This document shows, one piece after another, positions 18,255-26,945 of a DNA stretch of 64,000 nucleotides. The number at the start of each line of letters is the position of its first letter. The stretch's first letter is position 1. The DNA lies in contig NZ_LIKT01000025.1 of assembly GCF_001294455.1 (NCBI RefSeq), positions 1 through 64,000 on the forward strand. The letters run 5' to 3'. This stretch comes from Phaeobacter sp. 11ANDIMAR09. GTDB taxonomy: Bacteria; Pseudomonadota; Alphaproteobacteria; Rhodobacterales; Rhodobacteraceae. The notes below the pieces were generated by a model that worked only from the letters and a program-made list of their open reading frames with translations, made no database searches and had not been told where the DNA came from. A program made the position numbers and the translations under genes.

Positions 18255-19768
18255 CTGAGGTACTCTTGAGCCTGAAGGGCCTGACCAAGGCCTACCCCGG
18301 CGTGGTGGCCAATGACAGCGTTTCCTTTGATATCGGCGCGGGCGAAGTCCATGCGCTGCTGGGTGAAAACGGCGCGGGCAAATCCACTCTGGTTAAAATG
18401 ATCTACGGGTTGGTGAAACCGGACAGCGGCGAGATGTTGCTGCGCGGTGCGCCTTTTGCCCCCAACGAGCCCCGCCAGGCCCGCGCCGATGGCATTGCCA
18501 TGGTGTTTCAGCATTTCTCGCTGTTTGACGCGCTCAATGTGGCAGAGAACATTGCTCTTGGGATGGAAAACCCACCCAAGATGGGCGATCTGGCCTCCCG
18601 TATCCGCGAGGTTTCCGAGGCATATGGGCTACCGCTGGATCCCTACCGCACGGTGGGCGACCTATCGGCGGGCGAACGTCAGCGGGTCGAGATTATCCGC
18701 TGCCTGTTGCAGGATCCCAAGCTGCTGATCATGGATGAGCCAACCAGTGTTTTGACCCCACAAGAGGTCGAAATCCTGTTCCAGACGCTGCAGAAATTGC
18801 GGGCCGAGGGCACCTCGATCCTCTATATCAGCCACAAGCTGGAAGAGATCCGCACCCTGTGTGACCACGCCACCATTCTGCGCCTGGGCAAAAACGTTGG
18901 GGAGTGTATCCCTGCCGAAACCTCGGCCAGTGAAATGGCGGAACTCATGGTCGGCGCAGCGCTTACGCCACCAATGCGCGGCAAGCGTGATCTTGGCGAA
19001 GTGGCAATGGATATTTCCGGCTTGTCGGTCCCAGCACCTTCGGCCTTTGGCACCGCACTGCGCAATGTACATCTGACCGTGCGCCGAGGCGAGATCCTCG
19101 GCATTGGCGGGGTTGCAGGCAATGGCCAGGATGAGCTGCTCTCGGTGCTGTCTGGCGAGGTTTTGACAGACAGTGATGCCGTCAAGCTGGGCCGCGCACC
19201 GATTGGCCATCTAGGGCCGGTTGCGCGGCGGCAGTTGGGAGTTCTGGCCGCGCCAGAGGAGCGGCTGGGACATGCCGCCGCCCCCGATATGAGCCTGACA
19301 GAAAATGCCATGCTGACCGGGGCTACCCGCGAAGGCCTGGTGAAGAACGGGTTCCTCAAATGGACCGCAGCCAAGGATTTTGCCGAGCGCATCATCAAGG
19401 ATTTTGACGTGCGCACACCCGGGCCAGAAAACGCTGCCCGCTCGCTCTCTGGCGGCAACCTGCAAAAGTTTGTCATCGGGCGCGAGGTCTTGCAACGGCC
19501 CGAGGTTCTGGTGGTGAACCAGCCCACCTGGGGCGTTGATGCCTCGGCGGCAGCGGCCATTCGCCAGTCGTTGCTGGATCTGGCAGCCGGAGGAGCCGCG
19601 GTCATCTGTATCAGTCAGGATCTGGACGAGCTGATGGAGATTTCCGACACATTTGCGGCCCTCAACGAGGGGCGCCTGTCCTCCCCGCGCCCGGCAGAGG
19701 GGCTAACAGTGGAAGAGATCGGTCTGATGATGGGCGGCGCCCACGGCATGGAGGTGGCGCATGTTTGA
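18251..19768 (+). CDS. BMP-type nucleoside/purine ABC importer, double ATPase
   Basis: Energises import through the two permeases that follow. The 505 residues hold two nucleotide-binding domains. The first is complete: Walker A GENGAGKST near residue 39, signature LSAGERQRVEI, Walker B LLIMDEPTSVLTP. The second is degenerate, as usual in this family: GVAGNGQDEL in place of Walker A, a normal LSGGNLQKFVIGRE signature, and LVVNQPTWGVD where Asn replaces the Walker B Asp. The start is GTG at 18251, overlapping xdhC by four bases, so transporter and xanthine dehydrogenase are translationally linked. The substrate, a purine base or nucleoside, is inferred from that. Confidence 0.92.
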   Translation: MTEVLLSLKGLTKAYPGVVANDSVSFDIGAGEVHALLGENGAGKSTLVKMIYGLVKPDSGEMLLRGAPFAPNEPRQARADGIAMVFQHFSLFDALNVAENIALGMENPPKMGDLASRIREVSEAYGLPLDPYRTVGDLSAGERQRVEIIRCLLQDPKLLIMDEPTSVLTPQEVEILFQTLQKLRAEGTSILYISHKLEEIRTLCDHATILRLGKNVGECIPAETSASEMAELMVGAALTPPMRGKRDLGEVAMDISGLSVPAPSAFGTALRNVHLTVRRGEILGIGGVAGNGQDELLSVLSGEVLTDSDAVKLGRAPIGHLGPVARRQLGVLAAPEERLGHAAAPDMSLTENAMLTGATREGLVKNGFLKWTAAKDFAERIIKDFDVRTPGPENAARSLSGGNLQKFVIGREVLQRPEVLVVNQPTWGVDASAAAAIRQSLLDLAAGGAAVICISQDLDELMEISDTFAALNEGRLSSPRPAEGLTVEEIGLMMGGAHGMEVAHV

Positions 19769-19786
19769 GACCACGCGCAAGAGTTT

Positions 19787-19827
19787 CGCCTTCGGCGAGA
19801 ATATTTGGGGAAAGATGATACAGGGGG
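19787..19827 (+). repeat. Intergenic repeat: small hairpin plus AAAGATGA tail
   Basis: CGCC-TTC-GGCG forms a hairpin, followed by AGAATATTTGGGGAAAGATG and ATAC. The tail matches that of the repeats in xdhB and downstream of icd. It fills the gap between the ATPase stop and the permease ribosome binding site within a transcribed operon. Confidence 0.65.
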
Positions 19828-19834
19828 TCGCGCA

Positions 19835-20914
19835 ATGATCCGGCTAGAGAAACGACCACAGCCCTCCCGCGCCTGGTCCCTGGCCACGCCCGTTGTGGCG
19901 GTGCTGGCCACCATGGTGGCCGGTGGCATGCTCTTTGGGATCCTGGGCAAGGATCCGGTGGAGGCTATCCGGACTATTTTCTGGGAGCCGTTGTTTGGAG
20001 AATTTGCCTTTTACTACCGGCCGCAATTGTTGGTGAAAGGCGCGCCCCTAGTGCTGATCGCCATCGGCTTGTCGCTGGGGTTCAAGGCCGGAATATGGAA
20101 CATCGGCGCTGAGGGGCAATATATCATCGGTGCCCTGGTGGGTGCCGGCATTGGTCTCGCCTTTTATCCGCTGGAGGCCTGGTTTGTCTTTCCGCTCATG
20201 GTGATTGGTGGTGCCTTTGGCGGCTGGCTCTGGGCGATGATCCCGGCCTATCTGAAGACCCGTTTTGGCACCAATGAGATTCTGGTGTCCTTGATGCTGG
20301 TCTATGTGGCCGAGCAGTTCCTGGCCTCTATGTCCCTAGGGTTGCTGCGAAATCCCGAAGGGCACGGCTTTCCCGGCTCGCGTAATTTCAACAGCTATGA
20401 GGGCGCAAGCAGCTGGATCAATGAAAATGCTGGTATGCATTGGGGCGTGGTCGCGGCGCTGATTGCGGTGATCTTTGCCTATGTGCTGCTCAATCGCCAT
20501 ATGGTGGGCTATCACATCCGCCTCACTGGTGAAGCGCCCCGCGCCGCCCGCTTTGCCGGGGTGAAGCCTGCACGGCTGATCCTATTCTGTCTTGGCACCT
20601 CGGGCATGCTGGCCGGGCTGGCCGGATTGTTCGAGGTCTCGGGCCCGTCGGGACAGGTCTCGATTGATTTCAACGTCGGCTATGGCTTTACCGCCATTAT
20701 CGTTGCCTTTCTGGGGCGTCTGCATCCGGTGGGCATCCTGCTGGCAGGTGGTTTGATGGCGCTGACTTATATTGGCGGCGATATTGCCCAGTCGAACCTG
20801 CAACTGCCCTCGGCGGCGATTCAGGTGTTCCAGGGGATGCTCTTGTTCTTCCTCTTGGCCTTTGACCTTCTGACCAATTTCCGCATCTCGCTTGGCAAAC
20901 CGGAGGTCGCATAA
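19835..20914 (+). CDS. BMP-type ABC importer permease 1
   Basis: A 359-residue inner-membrane permease of the family that pairs with BMP-type binding proteins. It has a first membrane segment near residues 15-40 (VVAVLATMVAGGMLFGILG), then the conserved GLSLGFKAGIWNIGAEGQYI near 85, several further membrane spans, and the EAPRAARFAGVKPARLI loop that contacts the ATPase. ATG at 19835 is preceded by GGGGG; an earlier in-frame TTG lies inside the intergenic repeat and was discarded. It ends overlapping the next permease by one base. Confidence 0.92.
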   Translation: MIRLEKRPQPSRAWSLATPVVAVLATMVAGGMLFGILGKDPVEAIRTIFWEPLFGEFAFYYRPQLLVKGAPLVLIAIGLSLGFKAGIWNIGAEGQYIIGALVGAGIGLAFYPLEAWFVFPLMVIGGAFGGWLWAMIPAYLKTRFGTNEILVSLMLVYVAEQFLASMSLGLLRNPEGHGFPGSRNFNSYEGASSWINENAGMHWGVVAALIAVIFAYVLLNRHMVGYHIRLTGEAPRAARFAGVKPARLILFCLGTSGMLAGLAGLFEVSGPSGQVSIDFNVGYGFTAIIVAFLGRLHPVGILLAGGLMALTYIGGDIAQSNLQLPSAAIQVFQGMLLFFLLAFDLLTNFRISLGKPEVA

Positions 20915-21834
20915 TGGATCTGTCTGCAATTAATCCCGTCCTGCTCATTGCCTCGCTCATGGTGGCGGCGACGCCGCTGTTGTTTGCCGCCATTGGTGAA
21001 CTTGTGGTGGAGAAATCCGGGGTGCTGAACCTGGGCGTCGAGGGCATGATGATCATCGGCGCGGTGGCTGGCTTTGCCACCGCCGTCGAGAGCGGCTCGC
21101 CTCTGTTGGGCTTTGTCGCAGCCGCCGGGGCGGGCGCGGCGCTCTCGATCCTCTTTGCCATTCTGACGCAATATGCGCAGGCCAATCAGGTGGCTTCGGG
21201 CCTGTCGCTGACGCTGTTTGGTCTGGGGCTCTCAGCCCTGATGGGGCAGAGCTATGTCGGTATCAAACCACCACAGATGCAAAAGCTGGATATTCCATTG
21301 CTCAGCGATCTGCCAGTCATTGGCCCGATCCTGTTTGGCCATGATCTGATGCTCTATGTCGCGCTGATGCTCATCGCTGCCGTCTGGGCGGTGATCAAGT
21401 TCACCCGTATCGGTCTGGTGCTGCGCGCGGTGGGTGAAAACCACGATGCTGCCCATGCCCTGGGGTATAAGGTGGTGCGCATTCGCATCATAGCGATCCT
21501 GTTTGGCGGTGCCTGTGCTGGGCTTGGCGGCGCCTACATCAGCCTGATCCGTGTGCCACAATGGACCGAGGGCATGACCGCTGGAATCGGTTGGATTGCC
21601 CTGGCACTGGTGGTCTTTGCCAGCTGGAAACCCTGGCGGGTACTGCTGGGTGCCTATCTTTTTGGCGGCGTGACCGTTGTTCAGCTTAATCTTCAAGCTG
21701 CCGGCGTTGCCATCCCGGTGGAGTATCTGGCAATGTCGCCCTATCTGATCACCATTCTGGTGCTCGTCATTCTATCGGCTGATAAAAGCAGCGCACCTGC
21801 TGCTTTGGGTCGCAATTTTCACGCTGCCCGCTGA
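20914..21834 (+). CDS. BMP-type ABC importer permease 2
   Basis: The partner permease, 306 residues. N-terminal LLIASLMVAATPLLFAAIGE is followed by the signature VVEKSGVLNLGVEGMMIIGA near residue 32, a chain of hydrophobic spans, and VGENHDAAHALGYKVVRIR near 175, the cytoplasmic coupling loop. The start codon overlaps the preceding stop (TAATG), so the two permeases are translated together in equal amounts. Together with the double ATPase and the binding protein this is a complete importer. Confidence 0.92.
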   Translation: MDLSAINPVLLIASLMVAATPLLFAAIGELVVEKSGVLNLGVEGMMIIGAVAGFATAVESGSPLLGFVAAAGAGAALSILFAILTQYAQANQVASGLSLTLFGLGLSALMGQSYVGIKPPQMQKLDIPLLSDLPVIGPILFGHDLMLYVALMLIAAVWAVIKFTRIGLVLRAVGENHDAAHALGYKVVRIRIIAILFGGACAGLGGAYISLIRVPQWTEGMTAGIGWIALALVVFASWKPWRVLLGAYLFGGVTVVQLNLQAAGVAIPVEYLAMSPYLITILVLVILSADKSSAPAALGRNFHAAR

Positions 21835-21912
21835 GCCTATAAGGCTGGCAGCAAACGACTTGTCCGGGGGCGACCTCGGGCACAATTAAAACCAACACGG
21901 GGGATCCCTTTG

Positions 21913-22986
21913 ATGAAACTGACAAAACTCATGACCAGCGCCGCAGTGGCCTTTGGTCTTGCAACCTCTGCTCTAGCGGACGACCCAACCAAGGTCGGCT
22001 TTGTTTACGTAGGCCCCGTCGGCGACGGCGGCTGGACCTATGAGCACGATCAGGGCCGCAAGGCGGTGGTTGAAGAGTTCGGCGACAAGGTCGAAACCGT
22101 CTATGTTGAAAACGTCGCCGAAGGCCCAGATGCTGAGCGCGTGATCACCCAGATGGCTCTGCAGGGTGCCGATCTGATCTTCACCACATCCTTTGGCTAC
22201 ATGGATCCCACCATCAACGTGGCGGCAAAATTCCCCAATGTCCGCTTTGAGCACGCAACCGGCTACAAGCAGGCCGAAAACGTCGCCACCTATTCAGCGC
22301 GTTTCTACGAGGGCCGCGCGGTGCAGGGCACCATCGCGGGCAATATGACCAAGAGCAATATCGTCGGCTACATCGGCTCCTACCCGATCCCCGAAGTTAT
22401 CCGCGGCATCAACTCTGCCTATATCCACGCCAAGAAAGTGAACCCCGACGTAGAGTTCAAGATCGTCTGGGCTTTCACCTGGTTTGACCCCGCCAAGGAA
22501 GCCGACGCCGCCAAGGTTCTGATCGAACAGGGCGCCGACGTGATTCTGCAGCACACCGACTCCACCGCGCCACAGGCTGCCGCTCAGGCCGCTGGCAACG
22601 TCATCACCTTTGGTCAGGCCTCCGATATGGCCGAGTATGGCCCACTGCCACGGGTGTCCTCGATCATCGATGACTGGGCACCTTACTATATCGCCCGCAC
22701 CCAGGCCGTCATGGATGGCACCTGGACCAGCGGCAACACCTGGGATGGCATCGGCGCCGGCATGGTTGGCATCGGTGAAATCTCCGACGCAGTTCCAGCT
22801 GACGTGAAAGAAGCCGCACTGGCGATGAAAGCCGCCCTGGCGGATGGCTCCTACCACGCCTTTACCGGCCCCATCAACAAACAGGACGGCTCTGCCTGGT
22901 TGGCGGATGGTGAAGTTGCAGATGACGGCACCCTGGCGGGCATGAACTTCTTTGTTGAAGGTATCGAAGGCGACATCCCGCAATAA
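21913..22986 (+). CDS. BMP family periplasmic binding protein
   Basis: Captures the ligand in the periplasm and hands it to the permeases. The 357-residue protein has a cleavable signal peptide (LMTSAAVAFGLATSALA before DDPTKVGF), with no lipobox Cys, so it is soluble and not a lipoprotein. Family marks include VGFVYVGPVGDGGWTYEHD, the ligand-loop region LIFTTSFGYMDPTI, and TYSARFYEGRAVQGTIAG. ATG at 21913 is taken over a TTG one codon earlier. In the 78-base gap before it, TTGTCC and CAATTA at 17-base spacing could be an extra promoter to raise binding-protein output, a weak guess. A strong terminator follows. Confidence 0.93.
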   Translation: MKLTKLMTSAAVAFGLATSALADDPTKVGFVYVGPVGDGGWTYEHDQGRKAVVEEFGDKVETVYVENVAEGPDAERVITQMALQGADLIFTTSFGYMDPTINVAAKFPNVRFEHATGYKQAENVATYSARFYEGRAVQGTIAGNMTKSNIVGYIGSYPIPEVIRGINSAYIHAKKVNPDVEFKIVWAFTWFDPAKEADAAKVLIEQGADVILQHTDSTAPQAAAQAAGNVITFGQASDMAEYGPLPRVSSIIDDWAPYYIARTQAVMDGTWTSGNTWDGIGAGMVGIGEISDAVPADVKEAALAMKAALADGSYHAFTGPINKQDGSAWLADGEVADDGTLAGMNFFVEGIEGDIPQ

Positions 22987-23009
22987 GCTGCTGCAAACAA
23001 AATTGACCT

Positions 23010-23037
23010 AAAGGCCCGCCAATTGGCGGGCCTTTTT
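23010..23037 (+). terminator. Intrinsic terminator of the xdh/importer operon
   Basis: AAAGGCCCGCC-AATT-GGCGGGCCTTTTT: a perfect stem followed by a T-run, 23 bases after the binding-protein stop. It ends the seven-gene xdhA-to-binding-protein unit. Confidence 0.92.
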
Positions 23038-23082
23038 CCTGTGCGGGTCACCAAAGGTATCGACCGGTCCCCCAATAAGTGC

Positions 23083-24318
23083 CTAGTGGCCCGAGAACAC
23101 CAGGGTCTGGACTGGCAGCAGCAACATCTGCAAGCGAAGCAAAAGGGCATGAACGATGCCAACGGTATCAACCATATGCAAGAAGGCCCATTCCCCCAGC
23201 CCCAAGGCCGGGTCCGACAGTTGGTCATGGTTGTAGGTATAGGCATTGGCCAAACAGGTGCTGCCGGGCGGGATATCATCAGCCTGCCCAGCATAGAGCG
23301 GCTCGAGATAGACAGTCACCGTACCCGGGCGCGGGTTGTCCTGCGGATCCCGCAGCTGGTCAGAGGGCCGAACCTGCCCCGAGGGAATAACGTCCTGGAT
23401 TTCAACGACCACCATTGGGATAACCGTGAAGGGCTTGCTGAGACAGCCCATCTCGGCAAACATTCCTGGCTTGATCACATTGGCAGTCAACTGGCCAAAT
23501 CCGGCCACAAAGCGATCCCGCTCTACATGTTCCTGGGGCACCAGAATGCCCGCTGGGCGCAGCAGGGGACTGACAAAATCACCAGCCTGCAGGGCAAATT
23601 GCTCCACCCGTCCCGACACACCCGCGACCACCGTCATCTTGGCCAGTTCGACCTCTGCCTGCTCTAAGGCTGCCACTGCACTGCTGCGCTGCGCCGGGAT
23701 CAGAACCGTTATATTCTCCTGGACCGAAGCCTGTCTGGCGCGGGCGGCTTCTAGCTCGCCCTCCCGTTGGGCCACCTGATTTTGCAACCGCTCGATTTCT
23801 GCCTCACGCACCGCAGCTGATCCCCGCTCCCGCAGAGTCAAGTTGCGCGCCAGATCCTCTTTGGCTTGCCGCAAGACCGCCTCCACCTGAGACACCCCGG
23901 CGCTGGTGGCTGCAAGATCGGTTGCGGCAACCGCGAGGCTTGCCTCGATTTCGGCGATCTTGGCTTTTGCGGTCTCGACCGCAGCCTCCTGTCTGCTGGC
24001 ATCCAGCTGAAACAGAACCTCGCCAGCCTGAACAAATTGGTTATTCACAACATTTACTCCCGACACACGCCCGCCCGCCTCGGGCAGGATCGTGACCGTG
24101 CGGAAATAGGAGGCCACCCGCGTGGTTGCCGGGTGGTAATAGAAAATCGTGGTGATCAAGGCGACTGTCAGCACGAAACAGGCGGTGATGCCAAAGCGGA
24201 GCTCATACCAGACTGAGAAGAAATTGATTTCATGGCCGATCCGTTTGCCCTGTCGGTAGCGTCGAAAAAGATAGTCAGGCAGCACGGTCAAAAGAGAGCA
24301 GATCAACAGTTCTAGCAT
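23083..24318 (-). CDS. HlyD-family membrane fusion/efflux protein
   Basis: A 411-residue protein of the HlyD/EmrA superfamily. It begins with a hydrophobic N-terminus, a basic stretch, and a membrane span near residues 45-62 (GITACFVLTVALITTIF). Next comes a biotinyl-lipoyl-like half (GGRVSGVNVVNNQFVQAGEVLFQLD), a long coiled coil from about 110 to 215 rich in Ala, Glu and Gln, and the second half (VVAGVSGRVEQFALQAGDFV). Unusually, a second hydrophobic segment lies at the very C-terminus (VGIVHALLLRLQMLLLPVQTLVF). No ABC or MFS pump or outer-membrane channel is next to it, only the 159-residue membrane protein, so substrate and partners are unknown. Confidence 0.85.
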   Translation of the reverse strand: MLELLICSLLTVLPDYLFRRYRQGKRIGHEINFFSVWYELRFGITACFVLTVALITTIFYYHPATTRVASYFRTVTILPEAGGRVSGVNVVNNQFVQAGEVLFQLDASRQEAAVETAKAKIAEIEASLAVAATDLAATSAGVSQVEAVLRQAKEDLARNLTLRERGSAAVREAEIERLQNQVAQREGELEAARARQASVQENITVLIPAQRSSAVAALEQAEVELAKMTVVAGVSGRVEQFALQAGDFVSPLLRPAGILVPQEHVERDRFVAGFGQLTANVIKPGMFAEMGCLSKPFTVIPMVVVEIQDVIPSGQVRPSDQLRDPQDNPRPGTVTVYLEPLYAGQADDIPPGSTCLANAYTYNHDQLSDPALGLGEWAFLHMVDTVGIVHALLLRLQMLLLPVQTLVFSGH

Positions 24319-24321
24319 TGG

Positions 24322-24801
24322 TTAGCCCTCCTCTGTTTGCGCTGAGACGGGGCTGTGGCTCGCCACTGCGTCGGGTACGGCAGGCGCAGGCATCTCCGCT
24401 GGTCCGATTGTGCCGGGTTCCAAGCGCTTCAAAGATTTGGCGATTGATTGGATGGGGGTCAAAAAGTCAGGCATCCGGAAGGCGGCAATCACAATGGCGG
24501 CAACCCAAAACAGGTTGTTATGGGTGAACAGGGCCATCACCGACAGAATGCCAATCAGCTGAAACTGCATGTGATTGTCGGTGTGGGCCATCTTTTCTGG
24601 CAGGGCGTGCAGCGTGAAATACAAGGCGCCAATGCCCATAATCAGCACAATGGTGAAAACCGCCATGACCGTAAACAGGGGATCACTGCCATCGGCCCCA
24701 GGCAGGTAGCCCGGCACATGACCATGCGCCATGTGATGTAAATCGGGGTTGTTCAAAATAGGCCCTCCAACACGAAAAATGGTACTGATCAACTCTGGCA
24801 C
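24322..24801 (-). CDS. Small inner-membrane protein linked to the HlyD-like protein
   Basis: 159 residues, not recognised. Two clear membrane regions: residues about 42-64 (LFTVMAVFTIVLIMGIGALY) and about 80-108 (FQLIGILSVMALF and LFWVAAIVIAAFRM). A His-rich stretch (HHMAHGHVPGY) lies near residue 22, and a Pro/Ala-rich tail ends in the cytoplasm or periplasm. Its stop lies 3 bases before the HlyD-like start codon, so the two are one transcript and probably one complex. Small two-span proteins next to single HlyD proteins are known in several bacteria, as in the E. coli yibI-yibH pair, but I cannot say this is a homologue. Confidence 0.8.
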   Translation of the reverse strand: MPELISTIFRVGGPILNNPDLHHMAHGHVPGYLPGADGSDPLFTVMAVFTIVLIMGIGALYFTLHALPEKMAHTDNHMQFQLIGILSVMALFTHNNLFWVAAIVIAAFRMPDFLTPIQSIAKSLKRLEPGTIGPAEMPAPAVPDAVASHSPVSAQTEEG

Positions 24802-24921
24802 AGGCTTGTGAGTTCGCAGAGCGCTCTTCTGCGCTTCAACCTATACAAAAGTGGTAAAACAATTCCTTCCACCTCTTAAAATGTCCTTTTACCCGGGCCG
24901 CTCTCATGCAAAGTTTCGCCC

Positions 24922-25869
24922 ATGACCAGCAAGCTCACCAGCCCCGATGGAACCCCCGCCAGCCGCTTTGCCTTTGGCACCATGCAGTTTGGTGGCCGTG
25001 CGGATGCGGCACAATCCGCCGAAATCTATGCCGCCTGCCGGGCGGCGGGCATCACCCATTTTGACACCGCCTGGGTCTATACAGATGGCCGCAGCGAAGA
25101 GATCCTGGGTAACCTCATCAAAGGTGAGCGGGACAAGCTAATCATTGCCAGCAAGGTTGGCTATACGGGCGGCGCCGGGGCTGAGAACATGCAGGCGCAG
25201 TTTGACACCAGCCGCAAGCGGCTTGGGCTGGACTTCATAGATATTCTTTATCTGCATCGCTTTGATGACCAAACCGATCTGCGTGAAACCCTCACGTGGT
25301 TTGGCTCCCGCAAAGAGGCCGGGGATATTCGCTACATCGGCCTGTCAAACTTTGCCGCCTGGCAGGTGATGAAGGCGCAGATGCTGGGAGCTGATCTCGG
25401 GTTTGCGACGGATATCCTGCAGCCGATGTATTCACTGGTGAAACGTCAGGCCGAGGTCGAGATCCTGCCGATGTGCACCGATCAAAATATCGCCATTGCC
25501 CCCTATTCTCCCCTTGGCGGCGGATTGCTGACCGGAAAATACGCCGTCGGCGGTCAGGGGCGGCTCAGCGAGGATGCCCGCTACAACAGCCGCTATGGCC
25601 AGACCTGGATGCATGACACCGCCACGGGGCTCAGCTCCCTGGCGCGCCGCCTGGATGTATCTCCTGCGACACTTGCGGTGGCCTGGGCGGCAGCGCATCC
25701 CAGTGCCCCGATGCCAATCATATCGGGACGTACCGTGGAACAGATCGCCCCCTCATTGGCGGCGCTGGAGTTTCGCATGGATGCGGCGCTTTATGACGAG
25801 ATCGCAGCCCTCAGCCCCCGCCCTGCCCCCGCAACAGACCGGTTGGAAGAACAGGAGCTCGGCGCATGA
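24922..25869 (+). CDS. Aldo/keto reductase
   Basis: A 315-residue NAD(P)H-dependent oxidoreductase of the aldo/keto reductase fold. The catalytic tetrad is visible: Asp in HFDTAWVYTDG (D about 49), Tyr in the same segment (Y54), Lys in IIASKVGY (about 76), and His in ILYLHRFDD (about 109). GLSNFAAWQ near 140 and PLGGGLLTGKY near 200 are typical for the TIM barrel, and IISGRTVEQI belongs to the cofactor phosphate site. No strong binding site precedes the ATG. It overlaps the next gene by four bases and opens a three-gene operon. Confidence 0.9.
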   Translation: MTSKLTSPDGTPASRFAFGTMQFGGRADAAQSAEIYAACRAAGITHFDTAWVYTDGRSEEILGNLIKGERDKLIIASKVGYTGGAGAENMQAQFDTSRKRLGLDFIDILYLHRFDDQTDLRETLTWFGSRKEAGDIRYIGLSNFAAWQVMKAQMLGADLGFATDILQPMYSLVKRQAEVEILPMCTDQNIAIAPYSPLGGGLLTGKYAVGGQGRLSEDARYNSRYGQTWMHDTATGLSSLARRLDVSPATLAVAWAAAHPSAPMPIISGRTVEQIAPSLAALEFRMDAALYDEIAALSPRPAPATDRLEEQELGA

Positions 25870-26945
25870 AATGTGATTTTCTGATCATTGGCGGCGGCAT
25901 CGCCGGGGCCAGCGCCGCCGCTCGCCTGTCAGAGCTGGGACACGTGGTGCTATTGGAGATGGAAGAAGCGCTTGGCTATCATGCTTCGGGACGCTCGGCG
26001 GCCATGTTTGAGGAAAACTACGGCTCGCCTGCCGTGGTCGCCCTGAACAAAGCCAGTGCCGAGTATCACCATAGTGCAAATGGCGGCTATCTGACGCCGC
26101 GCGGGCTGATGTTGATCTCGGGCCCTGATCAGGAGGCGCAGTTTCGCGATGACCTCAAAGAGTTGGGCCTGGCGGAAATCAGCTCTGCTGAGGCGCAGGC
26201 ACTGGTGCCAATCCTGAACCCCAAGACTGTCACCCTGGCCGGGCTGCATCAGGCAGCGCAGGATTTGGACACCGATCGCATGGTTCAGGATTTTGCCAAG
26301 GTTGCCCGCAGCAATGGCGGTCAGGTCATCACCCGCGCAAAGGTGACGGCGATCCACCACGATGCCAAGGGCTGGCAGGTCGAGGCAGGCGGCGAGACCT
26401 ACGCTGCCAAACAATTGGTCAATGCTGCCGGGGCCTGGGTGGATGAAATCGCGGCACTGGCCGGTGTTGCCCCCATTGGTATCCAGCCCAAACGCCGCTC
26501 CATGGCACGGCTGCCCGCGCCCGGCGGGCATGACGTCACCAAATGGCCGATGCTGATGGGAGTCGGTGAGAGCTGGTACGCCAAACCCGATGCCGGCAAG
26601 CTGCTGGTCTCCCCCGCAGATGCAGATCTGGTTGCCCCCCATGACGCCTATGCCGACGACATGGTCCTGGCCGAAGGACTGGCGCGTTATGAAGAGATGG
26701 TCACCACCCCAGTCACCCGGGTAGAGAGCAACTGGGCCGGGCTACGCAGCTTCTCGCCGGATGGCGCGCTCGTCCTGGGACCGGACCCAGATCAGCCCGA
26801 TTTCATCTGGTGTGCGGCGCAGGGGGGCTATGGATTTCAGACAGCCCCAGCCGCCTCGCGCCTGTTGGCGGATATTCTGGGCGGGCACAGCTCCGAGCTG
26901 GATGCCGACAGCCGGGCCGCCCTGTCACCAGAAAGGCTGCGCTGA
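25866..26945 (+). CDS. FAD-dependent oxidoreductase, DAO family
   Basis: 359 residues. The N-terminal dinucleotide-binding fold FLIIGGGIAGASAAARLSE binds FAD, and YHASGRSAAMFEENYG places the isoalloxazine ring. The middle has LVNAAGAWVDEIAALAGV and the C-terminus GYGFQTAPAASRLLADIL, both typical of D-amino acid dehydrogenase and glycine-oxidase-like enzymes. The amine or hydroxyacid substrate cannot be read from the sequence. The ATG overlaps the aldo/keto reductase stop by four bases, and its own stop overlaps the following ATG by one. Confidence 0.9.
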   Translation: MKCDFLIIGGGIAGASAAARLSELGHVVLLEMEEALGYHASGRSAAMFEENYGSPAVVALNKASAEYHHSANGGYLTPRGLMLISGPDQEAQFRDDLKELGLAEISSAEAQALVPILNPKTVTLAGLHQAAQDLDTDRMVQDFAKVARSNGGQVITRAKVTAIHHDAKGWQVEAGGETYAAKQLVNAAGAWVDEIAALAGVAPIGIQPKRRSMARLPAPGGHDVTKWPMLMGVGESWYAKPDAGKLLVSPADADLVAPHDAYADDMVLAEGLARYEEMVTTPVTRVESNWAGLRSFSPDGALVLGPDPDQPDFIWCAAQGGYGFQTAPAASRLLADILGGHSSELDADSRAALSPERLR

